Part shown: positions 1-8,744 of the stretch, in pieces
How positions within the stretch are numbered: the first letter of the stretch is position 1
Layout of the letters: every line of letters begins with the position of its first letter
NCBI RefSeq assembly: GCF_002261355.1
Contig: NZ_NEVU01000001.1
Location: 124,001-188,000 of the forward strand
Direction of reading: 5' to 3'
DNA length: 64,000 bases
From: Bordetella genomosp. 12
GTDB lineage: Bacteria > Pseudomonadota > Gammaproteobacteria > Burkholderiales > Burkholderiaceae_B
Translations under genes and position numbers: made by a program
The notes under the pieces: model-generated
Databases searched by the model: none
What the model was told of the DNA's origin: nothing
What the model saw: only the letters and a program-made list of their open reading frames with translations

Positions 1-75
1 CAGCAAGGTATCGATGGGCAGCATGTCAGGGGGTGCCAAAAGGGAAGGCGCATCCGGGTGCGCTTTGCGCATCAT
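1..75 (-). CDS. 5' end of a gene cut by the window edge, possibly HrpB-type helicase
   Basis: An open frame starts at tandem ATG codons (75 and 72) and runs off the left edge after 25 codons. A further in-frame ATG at 24 begins MLPIDTLL, which resembles the N-terminus of ATP-dependent helicase HrpB. The visible part is too short to assign a function, and the match is a guess. It would be divergent from metC, with about 90 bases between the starts. Confidence 0.3.
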   Translation of the reverse strand, partial: MMRKAHPDAPSLLAPPDMLPIDTLL

Positions 76-165
76 AGGCCAGCTTGCCTTTGGGTAATAT
101 CGATCCAACCGGCGGGCGGATCCGCGCCTGCTACCCTGTCACTCTTTCCTTACTTCGCCGCCGCC

Positions 166-1356
166 ATGTCCTCATCCGCGCATATCGACACGCTGCTTCA
201 GCACATGGGCACCGCGCCCTTTGATCCCAAGACGGGCACCGCCCCGGTCAATCTGCCCTCCATGCGCGCGAGCACGGTGCGTTTTGCGAGCCTGGAGGCG
301 CTGGAAAATGCGCAGCAGCGCAAGGCCGCTGGCGAGCGCGCCGCCACCTACGGGCGCATGGGCATGGACACGCACGCCGCGCTGGAGCAGGTGTTCTGCC
401 AGCTCGAAGACGGTACGCACTGCTACCTGGCGCCGTCGGGCATGGCCGGGATCACCATGGTCTTTCTGGCCTTGTTGTCGGCGGGCGATCATGCCCTGGT
501 GGCCGATTGCGTTTACGGGCCGGTGCATGAGCTGGACGCCGCCTTGCTCTCGCGCATGGGCATCGAGCTGACGCTCTATCACGCGGGCGATGACCTGGAA
601 AAACTGCTGCGGCCCAACACGCGCCTGTTGTATGCCGAGGCGCCCGGTTCGCTGCTGTTCGAGATGCTCGACTTGCCCGCCCTGGCGCGCTTTGCGCGCC
701 AGCACCATCTCGTGCTGGCGACCGACAACACCTGGGGCTCGGGCTATATCTACCGCCCGTTGGCGCTGGGGGCGCAGGTCTCGGTCATCGCCGGCACCAA
801 GTACGTGGGCGGCCATTCCGATCTGATGCTCGGCGCGGTGGTCACCAACGATGAAGCCATCGCCAAACGCCTGAACCGCACGCAGTACGCCATGGGGTAT
901 TCGGTCAGTGCCGATGACGCCTGGCTGGCCCTGCGCGGTGTGCGGACCATGCCGGTGCGCATGGCGCAGCATGCGCGCCATGCCCTGGAGGTCTGCGAGT
1001 TCCTGCAGCAGCGCCCCGAGGTGGCCGCCATCTACCACCCTGCCTGGCCCGGCGACGCCGGCCATGCGCTCTGGCAGCGGGATTGCACCGGCTCCAACGG
1101 GATGCTGGCGGTGCAACTACGCCTGTCGCCGCAGGCCGCGCGGGTTTTCGTGGATGCCCTCACCCTGTTCGGCATCGGCTTTTCCTGGGGCGGCTTCGAG
1201 TCCCTGGTGCAGTTGGTCACGCCCGGCGAGCTGGCACGGCATCATTACTGGACCGGTGGCCAGGACGCGCTGGTGCGCTTGCATATCGGGCTGGAGTCGC
1301 CCGCCGATCTGATCGCCGATCTGGCTCAGGCGCTGCAGCGCGCCCAGGGGCGCTAA
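166..1356 (+). CDS. metC: Cystathionine beta-lyase (PLP enzyme)
   Basis: This 396-residue protein belongs to the Cys/Met metabolism PLP-dependent family. Cystathionine beta-lyase cleaves cystathionine to homocysteine, pyruvate and ammonia in cytosolic methionine synthesis. The PLP lysine is K212 in TKYVGGHSD. D187 in ATDNTWGS is placed to contact the pyridine nitrogen, and the neighbouring-subunit phosphate loop YGRMGMDTH is at 62-70. The length is normal. The ATG at 166 was chosen because the longer frame from 58 has an unrelated, non-conserved N-terminus. The gene converges on the EAL-domain gene and the two stop regions overlap by 4 bases. MetC rather than MetB is favoured by overall similarity, but the two are hard to separate by eye. 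Confidence 0.85.
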   Translation: MSSSAHIDTLLQHMGTAPFDPKTGTAPVNLPSMRASTVRFASLEALENAQQRKAAGERAATYGRMGMDTHAALEQVFCQLEDGTHCYLAPSGMAGITMVFLALLSAGDHALVADCVYGPVHELDAALLSRMGIELTLYHAGDDLEKLLRPNTRLLYAEAPGSLLFEMLDLPALARFARQHHLVLATDNTWGSGYIYRPLALGAQVSVIAGTKYVGGHSDLMLGAVVTNDEAIAKRLNRTQYAMGYSVSADDAWLALRGVRTMPVRMAQHARHALEVCEFLQQRPEVAAIYHPAWPGDAGHALWQRDCTGSNGMLAVQLRLSPQAARVFVDALTLFGIGFSWGGFESLVQLVTPGELARHHYWTGGQDALVRLHIGLESPADLIADLAQALQRAQGR

Positions 1357-2927
1357 AGCGGGTCTGGGTGCGCGGCCTGCCGGTCGCGCCGCCACTGCGC
1401 GAGCACCTCGGGCGGCAGGGGCTGGGAGTACAGATAGCCCTGCCCCCACTGCACCCCCTGGCGGGTCAGGTGCTCGGCCTGCTCGCGGGTTTCGATGCCC
1501 TCGGCCGTGAGCTCCATCTCCAGACGGCGGCCCAGCGAAATAATGGTTTCGAGCACGACCGCATTGACCGATTCCGTGCCGATGCCCATGACAAAGCTGC
1601 GGTCGATCTTGAGGAAATCGGCGTCGAACTCGCGCAGATACGCCAGTGCGCTCTGGCCCGTGCCGAAATCATCCAAGGCCCACAACACCCCGAGTTTGCG
1701 GGCTTGTTGAATATTCGACAACGTTTGCTGGTCGCGTGGCAGGGCTTCGCGCTCGGTCAGCTCCAGCACGACCTTGGGGCGTCCCGGGCCCAAGGCGGCC
1801 ATCAGTCTGCCGACGTCCTGGGTGAAGGTTGGCGTGGCCAGGTGAGAGCCGCTGATATTGATGGCCAGATGGTCCTGCGGACCCAGCTGCATGAGCGGCA
1901 GGTCGGCCGCGACGAGTTCGAAGATGTGCCGGGTCAGGGCAGGCATCAGGCCATGCTGCTCGGCCAACGGGATGAACAGATCGGGCCTGACCATGTCCAG
2001 GTCCGAGCGCCGCCAGCGGATCAGCGCTTCGGCGCCGCTCATCCTGCCGGTGGGCAGGTGGATGACGGGCTGATACACCATGGAGAATTCGCCGCGGCGC
2101 ATGCCGCGCACGATTTCGCTGAGCAGGGACAGCCGGCGGCGGTTGTAGTGATAGGCCAGCAAGGCCGCCAGCAGCGAGACGATGACCACGAAAGGCGCGT
2201 GATGGCGCCACAGATAGCGTCGGTGTTCGGCGATGGCGCTGAGCGCGGGGGCGACCGTCACGCGCACGGGGTAGCGGGGCGATTGCGCCTGCCCGAGCGC
2301 GCGGCTGCTGAAGGCGCTGGCACTGTCCTCGGGCACGCTGGGCGACAGAGGCTGGCCCGTGTCGCTCAGTTCGATCGCGACCCGGAAAGCGCCGCGATTG
2401 GAGGCGGCTTTCTGGATGGCCACCAGGTATTGGCCTTCGATGATGGCCAGCGCGCCCGTGCCGGGGGCCGTCGACTCGGAGACGACGATGGCCATGCGGT
2501 CGGGCACCATCAGCGTGCCCATGATGGGCGTGATGGCGCTGCCCGGCGGCAGTGCGTCCAGCCCATCGAAGACATCGCGCGGTGCGAAGCTGATCTGGCC
2601 GATGAGCGAGGAGCAATACATCCTGCCCTGCTTCATCAGCGTGAGCGAGCGGTAATAGACGGTGGTGTTGGCCTGGCGGGCCAGTTCGGGCGCGGCATCC
2701 GCGCAGGGTTGCGCCAGCAGCCCGAGCGCCTGATGGACATTGTCAAAGACGATGTCCAGGGTGCTGTCCATCTGCCGCTGGATGGTGGCGGCGGTGACGG
2801 CGGATTCGCCGCTGGCGCGGTCTTCGGCCATCCACCAGATCAAGGGCGACATCAGCAGCGGCGGCAGCGCCATGGCAAGCAGCGCGACGGCGAGGCTCCA
2901 GCGGTGGCGATGCTTGATGGCCTGCAT
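1353..2927 (-). CDS. CSS-motif EAL-domain cyclic-di-GMP phosphodiesterase
   Basis: The 524-residue protein has two membrane segments (about 10-33 and 243-261) that flank a periplasmic CSS-motif domain (C105-S106-S107, with another Cys at 75). A cytoplasmic EAL domain follows from about 275 to 515. The EAL catalytic set looks intact: E300-A301-L302, N357, ELTE at 389-392, D419-D420, K440 and E477. It should therefore hydrolyse c-di-GMP to pGpG. In characterised CSS-EAL proteins (E. coli PdeC type) the periplasmic cysteines form a disulfide that is read as a redox signal. The neighbouring dsbA makes the periplasmic disulfide pathway a natural, though unproven, input. Confidence 0.9.
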   Translation of the reverse strand: MQAIKHRHRWSLAVALLAMALPPLLMSPLIWWMAEDRASGESAVTAATIQRQMDSTLDIVFDNVHQALGLLAQPCADAAPELARQANTTVYYRSLTLMKQGRMYCSSLIGQISFAPRDVFDGLDALPPGSAITPIMGTLMVPDRMAIVVSESTAPGTGALAIIEGQYLVAIQKAASNRGAFRVAIELSDTGQPLSPSVPEDSASAFSSRALGQAQSPRYPVRVTVAPALSAIAEHRRYLWRHHAPFVVIVSLLAALLAYHYNRRRLSLLSEIVRGMRRGEFSMVYQPVIHLPTGRMSGAEALIRWRRSDLDMVRPDLFIPLAEQHGLMPALTRHIFELVAADLPLMQLGPQDHLAINISGSHLATPTFTQDVGRLMAALGPGRPKVVLELTEREALPRDQQTLSNIQQARKLGVLWALDDFGTGQSALAYLREFDADFLKIDRSFVMGIGTESVNAVVLETIISLGRRLEMELTAEGIETREQAEHLTRQGVQWGQGYLYSQPLPPEVLAQWRRDRQAAHPDPL

Positions 2928-2991
2928 TGGGCGTCTGACGCTTCCGGGTTATGAGTGGCGGGCGCTTGCCGGGCCATTGTATGCCGCCATG

Positions 2992-3026
2992 AAAAACCCC
3001 CCAAGGCCGGCGTGGGCCTTGGGGGG
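2992..3026 (-). terminator. Rho-independent terminator of the dsbA operon
   Basis: A perfect 12-bp stem (CCCCCCAAGGCC at 2997-3008 paired with 3015-3026) closes a 6-base loop. On the minus strand it is followed by five T residues. It lies 22 bases after the dsbA stop codon. Confidence 0.9.
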
Positions 3027-3048
3027 TTCGATCCGCAATGACGGCGAT

Positions 3049-3684
3049 TTACTGGCCGCGCGCCATGGGGATGAGTTTGTCGATTTCCTTGATGGCGCCT
3101 TCGTAGCTGTTGCCCGCCAGGACCGGCGAGGTCATGTATTTGCCGCCCACGGCAAACGAGGGCGTGCCGTCGATACGATAGGCCTCGGCCAGCTGGTTGG
3201 CGCGTTGCACCTGCGTCTGGACGCTGAAGGAGTCGAACACCGCGTCGAACTTGGCGCGATCCACGCCTTGCGTGGCCACCCAATCACCCATGGCCTTCTT
3301 GTCGAACAGGCGCTTGCGCTCGCCGTGGATGGCGTTGAAGACCTTGACGTGCAGGTCGGGACGATCCAGCGCCAGCAAGGTGTAGTACAGCTGTTGCAGC
3401 GGCTTCATGCCGGCATTGAAGGCGATGGGCACTTGCTTGAAGACGACGTCTTGCGGCTTGGTCTTGACCCAATCATCGACGATGGGTTCGATGGCGGCGC
3501 AGTGCGGGCAGGTGTAGGCAAAGAACTCCAGGACTTCGATCTTGCCCGGGGTGTCCGTCGGCAGCGCCGGCGAGATGGTGACATAGCCATTGTTGCTGCC
3601 CTGCGCCTGGCTGGCCGGAGCGAAGAAGGTTGTCGCGGCCAGCGCGGCGGCGGCCAGGAGGCGGGAAATCGAAGGGGACGGCAT
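3049..3684 (-). CDS. dsbA: Thiol:disulfide interchange protein DsbA
   Basis: This is a 211-residue periplasmic thioredoxin-fold oxidoreductase that introduces disulfides into exported proteins. A signal peptide covers about 1-28 (cleavage near SQA-QG). The active site is C59-P60-H61-C62 and the cis-proline loop is GTPSF with P175. The start at 3684 is preceded by CAGGA at a good distance. The longer frame from 3738 would put 18 residues before the signal peptide. It is third in an argS-SPOR-dsbA run and is followed by a strong terminator. Confidence 0.93.
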   Translation of the reverse strand: MPSPSISRLLAAAALAATTFFAPASQAQGSNNGYVTISPALPTDTPGKIEVLEFFAYTCPHCAAIEPIVDDWVKTKPQDVVFKQVPIAFNAGMKPLQQLYYTLLALDRPDLHVKVFNAIHGERKRLFDKKAMGDWVATQGVDRAKFDAVFDSFSVQTQVQRANQLAEAYRIDGTPSFAVGGKYMTSPVLAGNSYEGAIKEIDKLIPMARGQ

Positions 3685-3742
3685 ACGTATTCCTGGAGTG
3701 AAAAGCGTTACAGACCCGGGCCAGGCCCGGAAGTTCAAGAGT

Positions 3743-4429
3743 TTATTGCTGCTTGACCACGGTGGATTCGATTTTGTTCTCTCCCAGACGACTGCGCGCG
3801 CGATTCATGTCGTCCAGCCGTGCGAACGGCCCGACGCGCACGCGGTTGATCTGCACCCCGTTGACCTCGGCGCGCGCCACATTGACGGGCAGGCCCAAGA
3901 GCAGAATGCGCGCCCGCAGGGACTCGGCATCGGCCTGCACCCGGTAAGCGCCTGCCTGCAGGTAGTAATTGCCATTGGCTTGCGGCGCGGCGCTGGCGGT
4001 CTTCTCGGCCGGCTTGGCCGCCGCCGCCGGCGCCGGTTTGGACGGCGGCGGGGCTGCGGGCACCGGCACGGGCAACGAGGCCGGCGCGGCGGCCTGATCG
4101 GCGCTGGGCAAGCTGGCGATCAGCGCGCCCAGGTCGTCGGTTTTGCCTTCGGGCAAGGGGGTGGGCGCCGAGGCCGTCGGCCCGGTGGGCGCCGTGCCGG
4201 CCGCGCCATCCCGGCCATACAGGCCTTGATTGGGATCGGGGGCGTTGCGCGGATCGATGGCTTGTTCCTTGCCGCTGGTCTGGCGCGTGGCCCGGTCCAC
4301 GAAGGGAACGGGGGCCTTGGTGACGTAGAAAGCTACCCCGGCGGCGAGGATCAGACCGATGAGCAGGCCGGCCAGTACGCCATACAGCGTGCTGCCGCCC
4401 TGGGAGCTGGATTTGCGCTTACTGGCCAT
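3743..4429 (-). CDS. FtsN-like SPOR-domain membrane protein
   Basis: The 228-residue protein has a basic cytoplasmic tail, one membrane helix (about 15-37), a long Ala/Pro-rich periplasmic linker and a C-terminal SPOR domain (about 154-226, starting NYYLQAGAY). SPOR domains bind denuded septal peptidoglycan, and FtsN-type proteins of this layout activate cell division. It starts 6 bases after the argS stop and is followed by dsbA, so it is probably co-transcribed with both. Calling it the true functional FtsN is an inference from topology and position. Confidence 0.85.
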   Translation of the reverse strand: MASKRKSSSQGGSTLYGVLAGLLIGLILAAGVAFYVTKAPVPFVDRATRQTSGKEQAIDPRNAPDPNQGLYGRDGAAGTAPTGPTASAPTPLPEGKTDDLGALIASLPSADQAAAPASLPVPVPAAPPPSKPAPAAAAKPAEKTASAAPQANGNYYLQAGAYRVQADAESLRARILLLGLPVNVARAEVNGVQINRVRVGPFARLDDMNRARSRLGENKIESTVVKQQ

Positions 4430-4435
4430 GGGCGC

Positions 4436-6121
4436 TTACATGCGTTGGGGCGCCGTCACGCCCAGAAGCGCCAGGCCATTGGCCAGCACCTGGCGCGTGG
4501 TGGCGGCCAGGCGCAGGCGCGCCAGCTTCAGCGCCGGATCGTCGACCAGCACGCGTTCGGCGTTGTACCAGCCATGGAAGTCCGAGGCGCAGTCGCGCAG
4601 CCAGAAGGCGATGTGGTGCGGCGCCAGCTCCTGGGCAGCCAGCTTGACCACACCCGGGAACTCGGCCAGACGCTGCATCAGCGCGAATTCGGTCGGCGCG
4701 GTCAGGGGCGCCGCGTCGGCTGCGGCGATGGCCGCGTCGTCCAGGCCGGAGCTGGCGATCATGCTGCAGATGCGGGCGTGCGCGTATTGAATGTAATAGA
4801 CCGGGTTCTCGTCGCTCTTGGACAAGGCCAGATCGATGTCGAACACGAATTCGGTGTCGGCGCGGCGCTGGATCAGGAAGTAGCGCACCGCATCGCGGCC
4901 CACCCATTCGATCAGGTCGCGCATGGTCACGTAGCTGCCGGCCCGCTTGGAGATCTTGACCTCCTCGCCGCCGCGCATGACCTTGACCATCTTGTGCAGC
5001 ACATAGGAGGGGAAATCCTTGGGGATGCCCTCGTTCAGGCCTTGCAGGCCCGCCCGCACGCGCGCGACGGTGCCGTGGTGGTCGCTGCCCTGGATGTTGA
5101 TGGCCTGGTGAAAGCCGCGCTCCCACTTGGCCTGGTGATACGCCACATCCGGCACGAAATAGGTGTAGCCGCCTTCGCTCTTGCGCATGACGCGGTCTTT
5201 GTCGTCGCCGGTGCCCAGTTCGGTGGTGCGCAGCCACAGCGCGCCGTCCTGCTCGTAAGTGTGGCCGTTGGCGATCAGCGTCTGCACGGCGCGCTCGACG
5301 CGGCCGGAGGTGTAGAGCGAGCTTTCCAGGTAGAAATTATCGAACTTCAGGCCAAAGGCCTGCAGGTCCAGATCCTGCTCGCGGCGCAGATAGGCCACCG
5401 CAAAGGCCCGGATGTCGTCCAGGCTGTCGAGGTCGCCGCTGGCCTGCACCGGCTGGCCGTCGGCGGCCTGCACCGACGCGCGGGCCGCGTAGTCGCGGGC
5501 GATGTCGGCGATGTAATCGCCCTTGTAGCCGTCGGCGGGCCACTCGGGCGCGTCGGGGGCAATGCCGCGGGCGCGGGCCTGCACGCTGATGGCCAGGTTC
5601 TCGATCTGGTTGCCCGCGTCGTTGTAATAGAACTCGCGCGTGACATCCCAGCCGCTGGCATCGAACAGGCGGCACAGAGCGTCGCCCAGCGCCGCCTGGC
5701 GGGCATGGCCGACGTGCAAGGGGCCGGTGGGGTTGGCCGACACGAACTCGACCAGTACTTTTTCGCCCAGCCGCGCGGCGCGGCCGTAGTCGGTGCCCTG
5801 CCCGGCCACCGCGGCGATCACTGCCTGGCGGGCGGCGGCGGTAAGGCGCAGATTGATGAAGCCGGGGCCGGCGATCTCGGCGCTGTCGACGAGGACGCGC
5901 GCTTCGGGATCGGCCAGCAGTGCGTCGACGATCCCCTGGGCCAGCTCGCGCGGATTGCGCCGGGCCGGCTTGGCCAGTTGCATGGCAACGTTGGTGGCGA
6001 CATCGCCGTGGGCGGCGACCTTGGGACGCTCGAGCTGGATGTCGGGCTGGGCCTCGGGCAGGATGCCGGCGACGGCACGGGCAAGCAGGGAAATGAGGTG
6101 TTGTTGTTGCTCAGGGAGCAT
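4436..6121 (-). CDS. argS: Arginyl-tRNA synthetase
   Basis: This 561-residue class I aminoacyl-tRNA synthetase charges tRNA-Arg. The N-terminal Add1 domain is followed by the HIGH-type motif HVGH at 136-139 in [16 protein letters not shown] degenerate KMSKS-type loop ([11 protein letters not shown]) lies in the second half, followed by an anticodon-binding helical domain ending in [11 protein letters not shown]. Length and order are typical. It is first in the argS-SPOR-dsbA unit. Confidence 0.97.
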   Translation of the reverse strand: MLPEQQQHLISLLARAVAGILPEAQPDIQLERPKVAAHGDVATNVAMQLAKPARRNPRELAQGIVDALLADPEARVLVDSAEIAGPGFINLRLTAAARQAVIAAVAGQGTDYGRAARLGEKVLVEFVSANPTGPLHVGHARQAALGDALCRLFDASGWDVTREFYYNDAGNQIENLAISVQARARGIAPDAPEWPADGYKGDYIADIARDYAARASVQAADGQPVQASGDLDSLDDIRAFAVAYLRREQDLDLQAFGLKFDNFYLESSLYTSGRVERAVQTLIANGHTYEQDGALWLRTTELGTGDDKDRVMRKSEGGYTYFVPDVAYHQAKWERGFHQAINIQGSDHHGTVARVRAGLQGLNEGIPKDFPSYVLHKMVKVMRGGEEVKISKRAGSYVTMRDLIEWVGRDAVRYFLIQRRADTEFVFDIDLALSKSDENPVYYIQYAHARICSMIASSGLDDAAIAAADAAPLTAPTEFALMQRLAEFPGVVKLAAQELAPHHIAFWLRDCASDFHGWYNAERVLVDDPALKLARLRLAATTRQVLANGLALLGVTAPQRM

Positions 6122-6299
6122 GGGCGGTCGGCAGAAAATGTCAGGAGGCGGATGCGGAGCCCGCGCCAGGCGGGGCGCTCGCGCTAAAAGTGCCTAGATG
6201 ATAGCGCGATCCCGGTTCTGCCATGCCGGGCGCGGCATGGTTGGCAGAGGGGGACTGATCAGGTAGTGTATGAAATTATCCTGTTGGGAGAGACATAAG

Positions 6300-6641
6300 A
6301 TGCTGATTACCTTTCATTCGAAGGCTACGGCCGAAGTCCTGATGCGCACCGGTGATGCGGCCCCGCTTCTGCAGGCGGCCGGCAAGCTCACCGGGGCGAG
6401 CATCCCCGAGCGTGGCGTCTTTACTCCGGAACAATTGCCGGCGGCGATCGCTGCCCTGGAGGCCGCCGTGGCGGGCCAGTCCACGCTGCCCGAAGAAGAC
6501 GAGAACCCCGATCAGGAACCCAAGCACCCGGTCGACCGCGAAGTCGGCCTGCAGCAGCGTGCCTATCCTCTGCTCGACATGATGCGCCAGTCGCTGGCCG
6601 CGCATGCGGACCTGACCTGGGAAGTCAGCCGGGGCTGGTGA
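6300..6641 (+). CDS. DUF1840 family protein
   Basis: A small acidic cytosolic protein of 113 residues that begins MLITFHSKATAEVLM and contains a middle acidic stretch (EEDENPDQEPKHP) and the segment RAYPLLDMMRQSL. It matches the DUF1840 pattern of betaproteobacteria, whose function is unknown. The ATG at 6300 has GGAG about 9 bases upstream. The in-frame ATG at 6270 has no ribosome binding site and adds ten unlikely residues. It is divergent from argS. Confidence 0.8.
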   Translation: MLITFHSKATAEVLMRTGDAAPLLQAAGKLTGASIPERGVFTPEQLPAAIAALEAAVAGQSTLPEEDENPDQEPKHPVDREVGLQQRAYPLLDMMRQSLAAHADLTWEVSRGW

Positions 6642-6727
6642 GGCAATGTCGCCGGTCTGACAATGCCAGGCCGGTTTTTTCTGCATACTGCGCTGGTGTC
6701 GTTTCTTTCGGTTTCCAGGAGAGTCTT

Positions 6728-7045
6728 ATGCGTAGCGACGTCACGGTGATCTTCGACGCCCGGCGCTCGGTGGATCTGACCGTCCAGGTGGAGCCTTCGG
6801 GGGCCGCGGCGCTGGCCGCGCGCGATTGGTTCGACAGCGCCTGGGAGCTGATGGGCTGCGAGCCGCTGCGGCCCAGCGGCAAGGTGCTGCTCCTGGACAA
6901 GATCATGGGCGTGGCCGATGCGCTGGGCTATGACACCTTGTCGAGCGACACCAAAGAGGCCGAGGCGTTCGCGCGCAACGCCACGCTGGCGCTGGAGCGT
7001 GCGCGGGTCATCGTCGATCTGCCGGGGCTGTCCATCGGCTATTGA
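6728..7045 (+). CDS. Conserved hypothetical protein, 105 residues
   Basis: I do not recognise this family. The product begins MRSDVTVIFDARRS, is soluble, has no signal peptide or membrane segment, and ends in a short hydrophobic strand (ARVIVDLPGLSIGY). AGGAG lies 6 bases before the ATG, which supports this start over the upstream in-frame ATG at 6638. It follows the DUF1840 gene by 86 bases on the same strand and converges on ugpE, with 4 bases between the stop codons. Confidence 0.65.
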   Translation: MRSDVTVIFDARRSVDLTVQVEPSGAAALAARDWFDSAWELMGCEPLRPSGKVLLLDKIMGVADALGYDTLSSDTKEAEAFARNATLALERARVIVDLPGLSIGY

Positions 7046-7049
7046 GGCC

Positions 7050-7859
7050 TCAGCGTATGCCCGCGCGCATGAAAGACTGCACGAACTGCCGCTGAAACAG
7101 CAGAAAGGCCAGCAACAGCGGCGCGGCCGACATCAGGGTCGCGGCCGTGATCACGGACCAGTCGATGCCCTGGTCGGTGGACGAGAACACCTGCAGGCCC
7201 ACCGTCAGCGGCCGGGCCTGCACGGAGTTGGTGATGATCAGCGGCCACAGAAAGTTGTTCCAGTGATGGCTCACCGACACGAGTCCATAGGCGATGTAGA
7301 TGGGCTTGGCCAGTGGAACATAGACCTTGAGCAGAATCTGCATGGGTGACGCGCCTTCGACGCGCGCGGCCTCTTCGAGCTCGCGCGGCACCGTCTTGAA
7401 GGTCTGGCGCAATAGAAAAATACCAAACGCCGAAGCGAAGTAAGGCAGCCCCACCGCGAACACGGTATCGCGCACGCCGAGCGCGCTCATGCTGCGGTAG
7501 TTTTCCACCAGCAAGACGTCGGGCATGATCATCAACTGCAGCAGCACCAGCAGGAACACGGCGTCCCGGCCGCGGAACTGCAGCCGGGCGAAGGCATAGC
7601 CTGCCAGGGTGGACAGCACGAGCTGGGCGGCCAGCACCATGGTCACCAACAGGAAGGTGTTCAGAAAATAGCGCGGAAACGGCGCGGCGTGCCAGGCGCG
7701 CGCGAAATTCTCCAGCGTCAGCGGCGCATCCCATGCAAACCGCGTGGCGTAGGCCGGCGGATGAAAGGCCGCCCAGGCGGCATAGGCCAGCGGCAATATC
7801 CACAGCAGGCCGAGCAACCAGGCGGCCACGGTATCCAGCAGAGAGGGTCTGGCGTTCAT
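7050..7859 (-). CDS. ugpE: Glycerol-3-phosphate ABC transporter permease UgpE
   Basis: The 269-residue inner-membrane permease of the CUT1 carbohydrate ABC family has about six helices. Its EAA loop (EEAARVEGASPMQILLK) contacts the ATPase. The ATG at 7859 overlaps the ugpA stop as ATGA, which fixes the start. It pairs with UgpA as the heterodimeric channel for sn-glycerol-3-phosphate and its diesters. The specificity comes from the cluster (UgpB type plus an adjacent GpdQ enzyme), not from the permease alone. Confidence 0.85.
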   Translation of the reverse strand: MNARPSLLDTVAAWLLGLLWILPLAYAAWAAFHPPAYATRFAWDAPLTLENFARAWHAAPFPRYFLNTFLLVTMVLAAQLVLSTLAGYAFARLQFRGRDAVFLLVLLQLMIMPDVLLVENYRSMSALGVRDTVFAVGLPYFASAFGIFLLRQTFKTVPRELEEAARVEGASPMQILLKVYVPLAKPIYIAYGLVSVSHHWNNFLWPLIITNSVQARPLTVGLQVFSSTDQGIDWSVITAATLMSAAPLLLAFLLFQRQFVQSFMRAGIR

Positions 7860-8731
7860 TGATAGTGCGTCCTGCGATCCAGCCACCGGAACTTCACCAG
7901 CGCCGTCACGGCCAGCAGCACCAGGAGCACCACCGTCAAGGTGGCGGCATAGGCGGTGTCCCAGAAACTGAAGCCCACCTGGTAGATATAGAAAAGCAGC
8001 AGCGTGCTGGCGTTATCCGGGCCGCCTCGGGTCATGACCACGACATGGTCCACCAGACGGAAGGCATTGATGAGCGCATTGACCAGCACGAAGAGCGTGG
8101 TGGGCATCAGCAAGGGCCAGAGCACGCGCCGTAAGTACTGCCAGCGCGAGGCACCCTCGAGCATGGCGGCTTCACGCAGCGACGGCGAGACGGTCTGCAA
8201 GGCGGCCAGGTAAAAGATCATGAAAAAGCCGGATTCTTTCCACACGGTCACCAGCATCAGCGCCGGCAATGCGGTCTCGCGGCTGCCCAGCCAGTTCACG
8301 CCGGGCAGGCCGAAGGCCTGCAACACCTGAGCGATCAGGCCGTACTGCGGGGTGTAGAAAAACAGCCAGATGTTGGCCACGGCCACCATGGGCAGCACGG
8401 TCGGTGTGAAATAGGCCATGCGCAGCAAGCCCCGTCCTGCCCGGTGCTGGTTGACCCACAAGGCCATGGCCAGCGCGATGGCGATCGACGTGGGGATGGT
8501 ACCCAGCGCGAACCACAGGTTGTTCCACAGGGATTGCCAGAACACCGGGTCCTCGCGCATGGCCGCGTAGTTCTCCAGGCCGACGAACTGCGCACCGCGC
8601 TTGCCTTTGGGGGTGGAGAAAAAACTGTGCCATACCGTCGCCAGCGCGGGGTAGTGCGTAAACGCGGCGAGCAGCGCGATGGCTGGCAGCAGAAGCAGCC
8701 AGCCATAGATCGCTTCGAGAGAGCGACGCAT
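7856..8731 (-). CDS. ugpA: Glycerol-3-phosphate ABC transporter permease UgpA
   Basis: The 291-residue permease has six predicted membrane helices and an EAA loop (REAAMLEGASRWQYLRR). The start MRRSLEAIYGW at 8731 lies 13 bases after ugpB and places the first helix correctly. A longer frame to 8845 would overlap ugpB and adds a non-conserved arginine/proline-rich tail. It forms the membrane channel with UgpE. Confidence 0.85.
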   Translation of the reverse strand: MRRSLEAIYGWLLLLPAIALLAAFTHYPALATVWHSFFSTPKGKRGAQFVGLENYAAMREDPVFWQSLWNNLWFALGTIPTSIAIALAMALWVNQHRAGRGLLRMAYFTPTVLPMVAVANIWLFFYTPQYGLIAQVLQAFGLPGVNWLGSRETALPALMLVTVWKESGFFMIFYLAALQTVSPSLREAAMLEGASRWQYLRRVLWPLLMPTTLFVLVNALINAFRLVDHVVVMTRGGPDNASTLLLFYIYQVGFSFWDTAYAATLTVVLLVLLAVTALVKFRWLDRRTHYQ

Positions 8732-8744
8732 CGTGCCTGAACGC

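Noticed and set aside
3590-6187. An 865-codon open frame on the plus strand across dsbA-SPOR-argS
   Set aside because: It is a GC-rich antisense shadow of three well supported genes, with a low-complexity Arg/Gly/Ala translation and no recognisable domain.
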